In this document: in pieces, positions 33,885 through 43,408 of the stretch
How positions within the stretch are numbered: the stretch's first letter is position 1
Layout of the letters: each line of letters begins with the position of its first letter
Made by a program: the position numbers and the translations under genes
Notes under the pieces: generated by a model
Database searches by the model: none
Seen by the model: the letters and a program-made list of their open reading frames with translations, nothing else
Told to the model about the DNA's origin: nothing
Assembly: GCF_002742265.1 (NCBI RefSeq)
Contig: NZ_MDGL01000045.1
Span: 41,658 to 105,657 of the forward strand
Length of the DNA: 64,000 nucleotides
From: Maribacter sp. 4G9
Lineage (GTDB): Bacteria; Bacteroidota; Bacteroidia; Flavobacteriales; Flavobacteriaceae
Direction: 5' to 3'

Positions 33885-36800
33885 ATGAAAAAAAATACTA
33901 CCGCTTTTTTACTAATTATTTTGATTACGGGTTGTGCCACCTATAAGTCAAAATATGCAGATGTACGGGATGCAGCGGATATACAAATCGATACGCAAGT
34001 TGCACATACCTTTTACCTTATTGGGGATGCAGGACTCTCGCCCATTGGCGGTATGAACCCTGCATTGAAAATCTTTAAAAAAAAGCTTGATCAAGCAGAT
34101 GGCAACAGTACGGCCATTTTTTTGGGCGATAATATTTATCCGGCCGGTTTGCCAGATCCCAAGGACTCCACCATTGCCTATTTAACGGCAAAGAACCATT
34201 TGGATGCCCAATTGAAGACACTCGCCAATTTTAAGGGAAGAAAACTTTTTATACCTGGCAATCACGATTGGTATACGGAAGGCCTCATTGGCTTGGAAAG
34301 GGAGGAAGAATATGTGAAGGAACAATTGAACGATAAAGATGCCTTCTTGCCAAAGAATGGATGTCCAATTGATGTGATTGAGGTGAGCGATGCGCTGGCG
34401 ATTATTGTCCTGGATACGGAATGGTACCTTACCAATTGGAACAGGAGACCGGGAATCAATGATAACTGTGAAATAAAAACCAGGGAAAAATTCCTTTTGG
34501 AGTTGGAGGATGCCATTAAGGACTATGGGGATAGAACTACGTTGATCGCCATGCACCATCCCATGACCAGTTACGGGCCGCATGGTGGGCAATACTCGTT
34601 CAAAAAGCATTTTTATCCAAAAGACTTGCCCATACCATTGCCGGGTTTGGGCACCTTTATCAATATTCTAAGGAGAACTACTGGGGCTTCCACAGAGGAT
34701 ATGGGAAACAAACGATATTTAGATCTGGTAAAAAGGGTAACGACCTTGGCGCAATACTCGGATAGGGTGATTTTTGCATCCGGTCATGAGCATACGTTGC
34801 AATACATAGTTGAGAATAACATACCGCAGATTGTCAGTGGTTCTGGAGCCAAGGAGGGTGATACCAGGTTATTGAACGGATCCCGTTTTTCTACCGGGAG
34901 AATGGGGTATGCCACCTTGGAGGTTTATACCGATGGGTCTTCAAGGGTTCGGTATTACGGTGTTGACAATCAAGGGAACGAGGAGTTTCTGTTTACTTCC
35001 GCAGTATTGCCTCCTACAGAAAAAAAATTGGATACCCTTTATCCAAAAGTGACGGATAGGGAAGTGAAAGCATCGGTATATACCAAGGAAGAGATTGACA
35101 AATCTGGTTTTTTCAAGGCGATTTGGGGAGAACGGTATCGGAAGTACTACGGGAGGGAGGTCACCGCCCCAGTGGTTTACATCGATACACTTTTCGGTGG
35201 GCTTACACCGGTAAAAAAGGGGGGAGGCCATCAATCCAAATCCTTACGTTTGAGACATGCTTCGGGTAAGGAATACGTGATGCGCGCCTTAAGAAAACTG
35301 CCGGAGCTTTATTTGCAATCCATGGCTTTTCAAGATCAATATGTCCTGGACGATTTAAAGGACACCTACACCAAGGAGTTGTTGGCCGATTTTTATACTG
35401 GTTCCCACCCTTATGCCCCGTTTACGATAGGCAAACTTTCGGATGCCGTTGGGATCCTCCATACCAATCCCGTTTTGTATTATATCCCCAAACAGGATGC
35501 TTTGGGTGAATACAACGATGTATTTGGGAACGAACTTTACATGATCGAAGAACATTCTGGTGATGGTCATGGGGATTTGGAGAGTTTTGGGTATTCCAAT
35601 GAGTTAAAGAGTACGGATTCCATGCTGGAAGACCTCAGGGATGATGAGAAGTACGAGGTGGATACCGATGCCTACATTAGGGCCCGATTGTTCGATATGG
35701 CCATTGGCGATTGGGACAGACACGTAGACCAGTGGCGGTGGGCAGAATTCAAGGAAAATGGCAAGGTCATTTATAGGCCGGTTCCCCGGGATAGGGACCA
35801 GGCCTATTCCCAGATGGGAGATGGTATACTCATGGGCCTTGCTACCAGGATCATACCCGGCCTACGGCTAATGGAAGGATTCAACGAAGAAATTAGAAAT
35901 GTTAAGGGTTTTAATTCTTCTCCAAAAACCTATGTTTTGGATTTGGCGCTATTGTCCGAAAGTACCTTGGAAAACTGGATGGAACAGGCCAAGTTCTTAC
36001 AGGAAAAATTAGATGAAAAAGCCATTGACCAGGCATTTACCATGTTCCCCAAAGAGGTACACGATGCCGGAGTTGAAGAAATCAAAAGGGTGCTACTTTC
36101 AAGGGTCAAAAAAATTGAAGATACGGCCACCCAATATTTTAAAGTGCTGAACAAGTTTGCAACGGTAGTGGGAACAGATAAGGATGATTGGTTTGTGATT
36201 ACGCGATTGGATGATCGCAGAACACAGGTAAGTGGCTATAGAATTATTGATGGGGAAAAGAAAAAGCAGTTTTTTGATAAGGTCTTCTATACTTCCAGTA
36301 CCAATGAAATCTGGGTGTATGGCTTGGATGACGATGATATTTTCGAAGTGGTAAACCCTAACGATTTCAAAGGGGTAAAGGTTAGGATTATTGGGGGGCA
36401 AAACAATGATATTTACAGGATAAAAAATGGTAGGGGTGTCACCGTCTACGATTACAAAAGTAAAAAGAACACGATTGAGGAGGCGGGTAGGACCAAGGTG
36501 AAGTTAACGGATGATTATCCGGTGAATACCTATAATCCTTTAAACATTCGAAGTAGCAACAATCAGGTGATACCAACAGTAGGTTTTAATCCAGATGATG
36601 GAATCAAGGTGGGTTTTATGGATACGTATACCTACAATGGTTTCAGGCAAAACCCTTTTACCCAACAACATACCCTTAGGGCATCCTATTATTTTGCCAC
36701 CAGTGGGGTAGAGTTACAGTACCGTGGGGAATTTGCCAATGTGTTCGATCATTGGAATTTGGCTTTGAATACAAGGTTTACCACCCCCAATTTTGCCATT

Positions 36801-37595
36801 AACTTCTTTGGTTTTGGGAATGACACTGCAAACTTGGACGATAACTTGGGATTGGACTACAATAGGGTGCGCATTCAAAATTTTGAGTTTGCCCCTTCCT
36901 TGGTATGGAGAAGTCCCCTGGGCGCAAAGTTTGATTTGGGTTTTTCCTATGAAGCCATTGAAGTAGAGGAAACTTCAGATAGATTTATCAATACCTTTTA
37001 TCAGCTAAATGGACAGGAGACTGGAAACAGTTTTGTGGGTGTACATGGCAAATACTCCTATGAGAACCATGACAACCAAAGTTTTCCCACGATGGGTATG
37101 GCAACGTCCATAGAGTTGGGCTTTAAGGAAAATATTGGTGTGGAAGATAGAAACTTCGGATACCTAATACCGAGTATCTCATTCGATTATAAATTGATTC
37201 CCAGTGGGCGTCTGGTATTGGCGACCAAGTGGAAAGGACATGTGAATATGGGTAATGGATACGAGTTTTATCAGGCTGCCAGTATTGGTGGAACGGATGG
37301 TTTAAGGGGCTATCGAAATCAGCGATTTACTGGAAAGGCATCCTATTACCAAAATACGGATGTACGGTATAGTCTCAGAAAAATGCGGACCCGAATTTTA
37401 CCCTCGGCATTGGGACTTTTTGGCGGATTTGACTATGGCAGGGTATGGACACCGGGAATTGCGTCCAATGAATGGCACACTTCTTATGGTGGTGGCTTTT
37501 TTCTTAATAGTGCCGATATACTAACGGCAAACGTTGCCCTATTTTACAGTGAGGATGGGCCCCGTTTTACTTTTGGTCTGGGCTTTGGGTTTTAA
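33885..37595 (+). CDS. Lipoprotein fusion: metallophosphoesterase, kinase-like middle, Omp85-type barrel
   Basis: A 1236-residue outer-membrane protein with three parts. The signal MKKNTTAFLLIILITGC ends in a lipobox. Residues 40-345 are a calcineurin-like phosphoesterase (GDAG, LGDNIYPAG, GNHDWY, MHHPMTSYGPHG, SGHEHTLQY). Residues 440-700 have a pattern like an atypical kinase: GKEYVMRALRK near 465-475, IGDWDRHVDQWRW near 607-619, and VPRDRDQAYS near 633-642, resembling a beta-3 Lys, a catalytic loop and a metal-binding motif. Residues 880-1236 are a beta-barrel with GGTDGLRGYRNQRF, the Omp85 L6 (V/L)RGY motif, and end in an aromatic residue. The phosphatase and barrel calls are firm; the kinase reading is inference. 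Substrate and side of the membrane are unknown. Confidence 0.88.
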   Translation: MKKNTTAFLLIILITGCATYKSKYADVRDAADIQIDTQVAHTFYLIGDAGLSPIGGMNPALKIFKKKLDQADGNSTAIFLGDNIYPAGLPDPKDSTIAYLTAKNHLDAQLKTLANFKGRKLFIPGNHDWYTEGLIGLEREEEYVKEQLNDKDAFLPKNGCPIDVIEVSDALAIIVLDTEWYLTNWNRRPGINDNCEIKTREKFLLELEDAIKDYGDRTTLIAMHHPMTSYGPHGGQYSFKKHFYPKDLPIPLPGLGTFINILRRTTGASTEDMGNKRYLDLVKRVTTLAQYSDRVIFASGHEHTLQYIVENNIPQIVSGSGAKEGDTRLLNGSRFSTGRMGYATLEVYTDGSSRVRYYGVDNQGNEEFLFTSAVLPPTEKKLDTLYPKVTDREVKASVYTKEEIDKSGFFKAIWGERYRKYYGREVTAPVVYIDTLFGGLTPVKKGGGHQSKSLRLRHASGKEYVMRALRKLPELYLQSMAFQDQYVLDDLKDTYTKELLADFYTGSHPYAPFTIGKLSDAVGILHTNPVLYYIPKQDALGEYNDVFGNELYMIEEHSGDGHGDLESFGYSNELKSTDSMLEDLRDDEKYEVDTDAYIRARLFDMAIGDWDRHVDQWRWAEFKENGKVIYRPVPRDRDQAYSQMGDGILMGLATRIIPGLRLMEGFNEEIRNVKGFNSSPKTYVLDLALLSESTLENWMEQAKFLQEKLDEKAIDQAFTMFPKEVHDAGVEEIKRVLLSRVKKIEDTATQYFKVLNKFATVVGTDKDDWFVITRLDDRRTQVSGYRIIDGEKKKQFFDKVFYTSSTNEIWVYGLDDDDIFEVVNPNDFKGVKVRIIGGQNNDIYRIKNGRGVTVYDYKSKKNTIEEAGRTKVKLTDDYPVNTYNPLNIRSSNNQVIPTVGFNPDDGIKVGFMDTYTYNGFRQNPFTQQHTLRASYYFATSGVELQYRGEFANVFDHWNLALNTRFTTPNFAINFFGFGNDTANLDDNLGLDYNRVRIQNFEFAPSLVWRSPLGAKFDLGFSYEAIEVEETSDRFINTFYQLNGQETGNSFVGVHGKYSYENHDNQSFPTMGMATSIELGFKENIGVEDRNFGYLIPSISFDYKLIPSGRLVLATKWKGHVNMGNGYEFYQAASIGGTDGLRGYRNQRFTGKASYYQNTDVRYSLRKMRTRILPSALGLFGGFDYGRVWTPGIASNEWHTSYGGGFFLNSADILTANVALFYSEDGPRFTFGLGFGF

Positions 37596-38458
37596 CGCTT
37601 TTTAACCTTTCTTAAATCCAAGGAATAGAGATTGTTGCCCGAGCCATGGGAGCGTTCATCAGACAGTAATAGCACATCTTCATTTATAAAACAGATGGAC
37701 TCCAGTTGGGTCCTGATTCCCAAATCTATTTCCTCAACTTTACCATTGGTAAAGTTGTCCCAAGTAAAATCCGTAAAAATGAAGAGTTTTCCGTAACTGA
37801 GGGCGATCACTTTAGTGCCGTTTGGGGAAATGTCTATACCTGTTATTTGGCAGGTTTTCCAATCTGAACACAAGTTTATTTCAGCGACTAATGTTGCCAC
37901 ATATTCCCCCTTTACATCCGGTACGCTATAAACATAGGCACTTCCGGTAAAAGGGTTCGACCTATTTTTAGTGACGATATATATTTTGTTGTCATGATGG
38001 AAGATGGCTTCGGCATCAAAAAAACGGCCGGACTTCTTCGGTGGGAATTCCTTTTGCTCAGGATAGCGTAGCTCAATTATTTCGGCATCGATTTTGTCGC
38101 CAGGTTCTACTTCCGGATTGGGAACCTTATAAATTTTTAAATCTTTACGGCTGTTATCGTTGTTACCTATATCGGCTATGTAAACATTCCCCAAATGGTC
38201 CTTGGCAAGATCTTCCCAGTCATCATTGTCACCATTCTTCATGGTAAGGGACTTTAGGATATTTCCCTTAAAATCGACTTTATATAGTTCGTCCTTATTT
38301 CCCCCATCCTCTACAATCCAAACAGCGGAGTCTGTAAGGCTTATCATACCGGAGTTTTCCTCAAGGTTTCCAGGTAAATCCGTAATTACCTTTAACTGCC
38401 CGTAGTTGGTACAGGAAAAAATGGTAAGGGATAGTAAAAAGAGGCAGGTTCTGATCAT
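37592..38458 (-). CDS. Lipoprotein, probable beta-propeller, function unknown
   Basis: A 288-residue protein with a lipoprotein signal (MIRTCLFLLSLTIFSC). The body has repeating blocks of about 40-50 residues in which short beta strands alternate with NxGN/DxGN-type turns (LGNVYIADIGNNDNSRK, DNKIYIVTKNRSNPFTG, GTKVIALSYGKLFIFTD), which suggests a six-bladed propeller. The pattern resembles SMP-30/SdiA-regulated-like periplasmic propellers, without clear catalytic residues. It overlaps the convergent fusion gene by 4 bp and shares no operon with its neighbours. Confidence 0.75.
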   Translation of the reverse strand: MIRTCLFLLSLTIFSCTNYGQLKVITDLPGNLEENSGMISLTDSAVWIVEDGGNKDELYKVDFKGNILKSLTMKNGDNDDWEDLAKDHLGNVYIADIGNNDNSRKDLKIYKVPNPEVEPGDKIDAEIIELRYPEQKEFPPKKSGRFFDAEAIFHHDNKIYIVTKNRSNPFTGSAYVYSVPDVKGEYVATLVAEINLCSDWKTCQITGIDISPNGTKVIALSYGKLFIFTDFTWDNFTNGKVEEIDLGIRTQLESICFINEDVLLLSDERSHGSGNNLYSLDLRKVKKR

Positions 38459-38507
38459 ATTGAAAAATATCGATAAGAACGTATGAATTTACGAATCTAA
38501 ATCTAAA

Positions 38508-39872
38508 CTACTCTTGATTTTCCGCGACGGATTTGACGCTTTTCATATTTATTTTGTCGATAAGCAATGCACCTAGTTCTCGACCTTGTCCCACACCAAC
38601 CTCTACAGCGGCCCTGTAGTGAATCCCTCCGTACATTCTGCTGATGGCAGCCTCGTCCGCAGCTTGGTTGAATGAGGTAAAGCTTCTTGTGGGAAGCCCG
38701 TACGGTAGTTCCGTATCGTCATCAAAGCTGAAATCGTCCCCAAAAATATCCGTCAAAGCTGTGGCGGCGGCACCGGAGACAACACTATGTCCGCTCGTAT
38801 ATTCTGGGAATGGAGGTGTTTGTAAAATGGGAACCCAGTTCTCGTCAATGTGTTGATTGATCAATGTTTCTGGACGAATTAGGTTACTTCGATACTTTTC
38901 ATCCCAACAACTAATAAATGCATCAGCAATGGCCATGGAAGTTTTCGTATACGCATACACCGATTTCTGAAAATCACTTTCGGTTTTTCTACAGGCGATC
39001 TTTGTAATTCCGATCCAATGTGCTCCCGGAGTGATTTTTTTGGTGGCAAACATCAAATGTCCTCGGGTAACGGATACGTAGGGATTACAATCCCAAAATT
39101 TAGCTATGGCTACCTCCTCGGATTCGTCACCAACAGCGGTAATCCTGTTACTGGTTTCATATACCTCCTGGAGTTCTTTATAGAATTGGGAATTATTGTC
39201 CATAGAAAACGCTGGTGGAGGTACCGGTTTGAATTGAGCCGCCGAGTCCAAAAAGAAAGGACGTATCTTGTTCCAATGCGGTTCTATGCCATCCATGTAG
39301 GCGGGCGGGGTGGGCTGCCACCTTGCCGGATCATCCGTATCTACCGTAAACTTGGGCATGGTTCGGGTTTGGCTATAATTGTCCTTCCCCATCCATGTTT
39401 TTATATGTTCCGCTACTTTTTCCCCGTAGGCCTTGGACGCCTCGAACTCGATCTTGTTCGTAGTTTCCCATGAGGCAAAGAGACTGTCCTGCAAAACGTT
39501 GAATTTATCCTCCGAAAAAATCAATTGCTTGCTAATGTTCATGTGCGCGATCAATGCTGCCAAATTGGGATTCACATTTTGTAAGGAATCCAACTTTGGA
39601 ATAGGGGTAAGCTCATTTACCTGTCCGGCCAATGAATTGTATTCCGGATTTACCTGTGCTATGATTTCATAGGCAGCGATATTTGGGTACGCGAATATTC
39701 TACTGGCCACAGGCGGGGAAAATATATCATGAATCATGATCTCTACCACCTTATCAATGGAGGTATGTAATTCCTCTGCCGTTACATTGATCGGTTCATA
39801 GCGTTGTGGCTTTTCCTGAGAACAGGAAAGGAAAACCAAAACAAGTAAAATGGCCGAAACTTTCTTGAACAT
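38508..39872 (-). CDS. Vanadium-dependent haloperoxidase/PAP2-like lipoprotein
   Basis: A 454-residue protein of the PAP2/vanadium-chloroperoxidase superfamily. The start at 39872 (MFKKVSAILLVLVFLSC) gives a proper lipoprotein signal; an in-frame ATG 30 bp upstream is less likely. The oxyanion-binding residues are seen in NLIRPETLINQ, PEYTSGHSVVSGAA and MYGGIHYRAAVEVG. In this superfamily the same site binds vanadate in haloperoxidases and phosphate in acid phosphatases, so haloperoxidase activity is possible, not proven. Marine flavobacteria (Zobellia) have proven vanadium iodoperoxidases of this type. A promoter with both Bacteroidota elements lies upstream. Confidence 0.88.
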   Translation of the reverse strand: MFKKVSAILLVLVFLSCSQEKPQRYEPINVTAEELHTSIDKVVEIMIHDIFSPPVASRIFAYPNIAAYEIIAQVNPEYNSLAGQVNELTPIPKLDSLQNVNPNLAALIAHMNISKQLIFSEDKFNVLQDSLFASWETTNKIEFEASKAYGEKVAEHIKTWMGKDNYSQTRTMPKFTVDTDDPARWQPTPPAYMDGIEPHWNKIRPFFLDSAAQFKPVPPPAFSMDNNSQFYKELQEVYETSNRITAVGDESEEVAIAKFWDCNPYVSVTRGHLMFATKKITPGAHWIGITKIACRKTESDFQKSVYAYTKTSMAIADAFISCWDEKYRSNLIRPETLINQHIDENWVPILQTPPFPEYTSGHSVVSGAAATALTDIFGDDFSFDDDTELPYGLPTRSFTSFNQAADEAAISRMYGGIHYRAAVEVGVGQGRELGALLIDKINMKSVKSVAENQE

Positions 39873-39923
39873 ATCTGGTGTCATTTTGTTATTCATCGTC
39901 AAATTAATCCCTCAGTCAAAGGA

Positions 39924-39953
39924 CAAAATTACATTATTTTGACTGCCAATCAA
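39924..39953 (-). promoter_or_regulatory. Promoter of the haloperoxidase-like gene (TTG-N19-TAATTTTG)
   Basis: On the minus strand TTG (39951-39953) is followed after 19 bp by TAATTTTG (39924-39931). Both elements and their spacing match the Bacteroidota housekeeping consensus. The start codon at 39872 lies 52 bp beyond. Confidence 0.65.
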
Positions 39954-40150
39954 TTCTTTAGGGTTAAAATTGGGCGTTTGGGGAGAACATTAAACTTTCG
40001 TTAATTTTTTTTAGGTTTTTATAAATATAAACCATGGTATTAAGGAAATTAATTATCCGAAAATTTTTTGTAAGGTAAGATTCACTGACTTCAATTACTT
40101 CGAAATACTGGTCGATATGGTAGTAAGATAAATTTTGAGGAGACCAAAAA

Positions 40151-43100
40151 TCACTTTTCTTGAATCAAATAGGAGCGATCGTTATTTGTCAAAATCAAAA
40201 GTCTGTTTTTTGAAATTGGGATTATTTTTCTTGTGTCCAAACCTTTGGGTAGGTCCAAGGAACCTATGTGGATGATGTTTTTATTCGAATCTATTTTGAG
40301 GACACCCCCTGGATTTTCTATATTTTGACCCAATTCGTTAGTTTGCCCCTTGAAATTTCCAATATAGTAGATTTGCCCATCCTCCGCTACATAAAAGTCC
40401 TGTATGCTACTCATTTGAGCCTGTATTGGTAACGAAACCGCTTTGATATTTTCTCCTGGATTTAGATAGACCATGGAACGAAGTTCTTGCACTTGTTTGG
40501 TCTCCATAATTTCTTCCTCTTTTTTACCGGTCAAATTTTCAATGCCCTTAATTTTCGAAAACTTGGTATAGCTTAGGAACTTCTTCTTTAAATAAGGTAT
40601 TTGTTCGGTAAGTTTGTCCTTAGAAGCAAAAGGCACGTACTTCCCGAAGAAATCATAGAATATGATAGGATCCGGTTGTTGGTTTTCATCAAAATCATCG
40701 ATGTATAATTTCACGGGACGCTCTACACTTGCCTTAATTTTAAAATTTAAGCCAGCATTACCCACCAATAGGTCCGATTGGCCATTGTTGTCCAGATCCG
40801 TAACCGATACGGTATTCCACATTCCGTTTGTGTTTGACAACCCCATTTTTTGGGTCTCGTTCAATAATTGTGAATTACCTTGGTTGATCAGTACCGTAAT
40901 GGGCATCCAATCACCTACGATAACTAGATCTAATAATCCATCAGCATTCAAATCTGCCCATTCACTGTCCGTTACCATGCCTATTCTTTCCTGTTGCAAA
41001 ACCCTGAATTTTCCCGTGCCATCATTTTTCAGGATATAGCTCAAGGGTGAGAGTCCGTAGCCTCCGGGAATAGAACGATTGCCAATGAACAAGTCTGCAT
41101 AACCATCACCATCAAAATCGGCCGCTGAAACACTGCCTCCATTGGTTTTTATCAAAGGGATGTCCAAGCGTTCAAACGTACCGGTACCATCATTGATATA
41201 GATTCTGTCCTCCAAATTGGGATTTCCTTCAACCAATTCATTGCCCCCGCTCATTACATAAAGGTCCAGATCACCATCATTTTCAATATCGAATGCCGTG
41301 GCATCAACATCTTCATAAATGATATCCTTTCTAAGGCTTGTATTTTTATCTTCTGAAAAGGTACCATCGCTGTTTCCAAAGTAAAGGGAAGGGGATTGAT
41401 ATTTGGCACCGCCAATAAAAAGGTCCTCTAAACCATCGTCATTGAAATCCGCTTTTACCAAGGCCGGGCCTTCGGCAGACAATTTTTCAGGTATAAGACG
41501 TTCCCGATCGTAGTCTAAATAGTTATTCTCTAAATGGACAAAATTGAAAAATTCATAGTTTTCCTCTTGGGTTGTTTCCTTTTTCAGATTATCAGGTAAG
41601 TTTGGTTTTCTTGTAATCATATGTTCTTGATTGATGCCCAAACCTGTTTCTGTTTGTACTTTTCCATCCAGCCACTGAATTTGGATAGAATCTATCCTAG
41701 TGCTACGGCCCAATCCAAAATGTAGTTTATGTGTGGAAGAGGACTGAAAGCCCTTTACGGTCGTAAGTTCTTTTACGTAATGATTCCCAACCGAATACAC
41801 TATGATTTTTGCTCCATGGGGATTATTGTACTCCTGATTTCCCTTTAATTTAAAGATGACATAATTTTTACTCGTATCCCGTTTACTTTCATTCTCCAAA
41901 AGGCTTGCCGTTTGGTTGATGTTGTTAACCACGAGGTCAAGATCACCATCGTTGTCCAAATCTGAATATGCGGCTCCATTTGAATAGGAGGCAATGAGCC
42001 CGGAAGCCTCCGAAAGGCGCTCAAAGGTCAAGTTACCCGTATTCCTAAAGATGACATTGGGAATATTTACCGTAGGGATTTGGGCAATCAGCTTAGTTTC
42101 GATCTCATTTTGTTCTTCTCTTTCATATTTTGAGAAATCGATATTGCTCAAATAATTGATGTAATCGAGGTCATTGGGCCGTTTATAAATTCCGTTTGTT
42201 ATAAAGATGTCATTTTGGCCGTCGTTGTCAAAATCCTGCACCAAGGGGGACCAGCTCCAATCCGTGGCATGGGTATTTGTCAAAAGGGTAACATCGGCAA
42301 AATGGCCTTGACCCGTATTTAATTGAAATGTGTTTCTTGCATATTGATCCTCAAAACCGAACCCTTTTTTTATCAGATATACTTTGTCAGAGTCCTCACC
42401 GCCCGACCTCATAAAGATTTGTGCATCAAAGGGCATCATATCAAGCGAAAAGATATCGGGAAGCAGGTCGTTGTTTATATCGGCGATATCAACACCCATG
42501 GTAAAACGTGAGGTATGGTTAAAATATTCGGCTACGGATTCCTTAAACGTTTTGTCGCCTTGATTTATATAGAGATAGTCGTTCTCATGAAAATCGTTGC
42601 CCACATAGATATCTAAAAGTCCGTCGTTGTTTATATCGGAAACACTAATTGCCAAACCATATCCAAGGGCACTGCTATAAATACCACTATTATCCGTTAC
42701 ATCTACAAAAAGTGAATCTCCCTCATTTAGCTTATTTTCATAGAACCGATCGCCGGACAGAGAGTCTTTCTCTTGTCGTAGGGAAATATTTCCATAGCTT
42801 CTGGTCGTATGAACGGAATGGTTTAAGAGATACATATCCTGATCTCCATCATTATCGTAATCGAAAAAAGCGGCTTGGGTTGAAAATCCGGAAAAATTTA
42901 GCCCGTATTCCTTGGATACCTCTTTGAAGGTGGCATCGCCATTATTGAGATAAAGTACATTGTGGGATTTGAGACTCTTGTAATCACCTACTTTACAGAC
43001 ATAAATATCCAAATTACCGTCATTGTTGACATCGGTCATCGTAGCCCCGGTTGACCAGCTTGCATCCATAAGTAAGCCAGCTTCCTCAGAAATATCCTTG

Positions 43101-43408
43101 AAGTTTAATCCTCCTAAATTTAAATAGAGACGGTCCGGTTTCTGGTTGGCCGTCAGGTAGATATCCTCAAGTCCGTCATTATTGATATCACCTATGGCCA
43201 CTCCTCCGCCATTGTAGTAATATAAATATTCGATAATATTTAAATCATTAGTATCCACAAGGTCATTGGAAAAATCGATTCCGCTACTATCCGCGGGTAC
43301 ACTCCTGAAATAAATATGTGCCTTTTCCGTGGCAGATTTATTATTTGGTTCTTTGGTGCACGCTAGTAAAGAGAGCGTAGCCACTATTATTAGTAAATAT
43401 CTCATCAA
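40151..43408 (-). CDS. VCBS/FG-GAP repeat lipoprotein with ASPIC/UnbV domain (third of three)
   Basis: A 1085-residue exported protein. The lipobox is in LSLLACTKEP. About 13 calcium-loop repeats of the form DxNxDGxxD are spread through it (DINNDGLEDIYL, DVNNDGNLDIYV, DFDGDGYADLFI), typical of an FG-GAP/VCBS beta-propeller. An ASPIC/UnbV segment lies near residues 575-620 (IQIQWLDGKVQTETGLGINQ). Such proteins (CRTAC1-like) are frequent in Bacteroidota beside SusCD pairs; binding of glycans or surface partners is assumed, no enzyme activity is known to me. It starts inside the stop codon of the preceding paralogue (4-bp overlap) and is the last gene of the operon. Confidence 0.92.
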   Translation of the reverse strand: MMRYLLIIVATLSLLACTKEPNNKSATEKAHIYFRSVPADSSGIDFSNDLVDTNDLNIIEYLYYYNGGGVAIGDINNDGLEDIYLTANQKPDRLYLNLGGLNFKDISEEAGLLMDASWSTGATMTDVNNDGNLDIYVCKVGDYKSLKSHNVLYLNNGDATFKEVSKEYGLNFSGFSTQAAFFDYDNDGDQDMYLLNHSVHTTRSYGNISLRQEKDSLSGDRFYENKLNEGDSLFVDVTDNSGIYSSALGYGLAISVSDINNDGLLDIYVGNDFHENDYLYINQGDKTFKESVAEYFNHTSRFTMGVDIADINNDLLPDIFSLDMMPFDAQIFMRSGGEDSDKVYLIKKGFGFEDQYARNTFQLNTGQGHFADVTLLTNTHATDWSWSPLVQDFDNDGQNDIFITNGIYKRPNDLDYINYLSNIDFSKYEREEQNEIETKLIAQIPTVNIPNVIFRNTGNLTFERLSEASGLIASYSNGAAYSDLDNDGDLDLVVNNINQTASLLENESKRDTSKNYVIFKLKGNQEYNNPHGAKIIVYSVGNHYVKELTTVKGFQSSSTHKLHFGLGRSTRIDSIQIQWLDGKVQTETGLGINQEHMITRKPNLPDNLKKETTQEENYEFFNFVHLENNYLDYDRERLIPEKLSAEGPALVKADFNDDGLEDLFIGGAKYQSPSLYFGNSDGTFSEDKNTSLRKDIIYEDVDATAFDIENDGDLDLYVMSGGNELVEGNPNLEDRIYINDGTGTFERLDIPLIKTNGGSVSAADFDGDGYADLFIGNRSIPGGYGLSPLSYILKNDGTGKFRVLQQERIGMVTDSEWADLNADGLLDLVIVGDWMPITVLINQGNSQLLNETQKMGLSNTNGMWNTVSVTDLDNNGQSDLLVGNAGLNFKIKASVERPVKLYIDDFDENQQPDPIIFYDFFGKYVPFASKDKLTEQIPYLKKKFLSYTKFSKIKGIENLTGKKEEEIMETKQVQELRSMVYLNPGENIKAVSLPIQAQMSSIQDFYVAEDGQIYYIGNFKGQTNELGQNIENPGGVLKIDSNKNIIHIGSLDLPKGLDTRKIIPISKNRLLILTNNDRSYLIQEK

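Noticed and set aside
32608..37595. A Pycsar-type phage-defence island
   Set aside because: Only the effector-like domain is present; no cyclase, and neighbours are not known defence genes.
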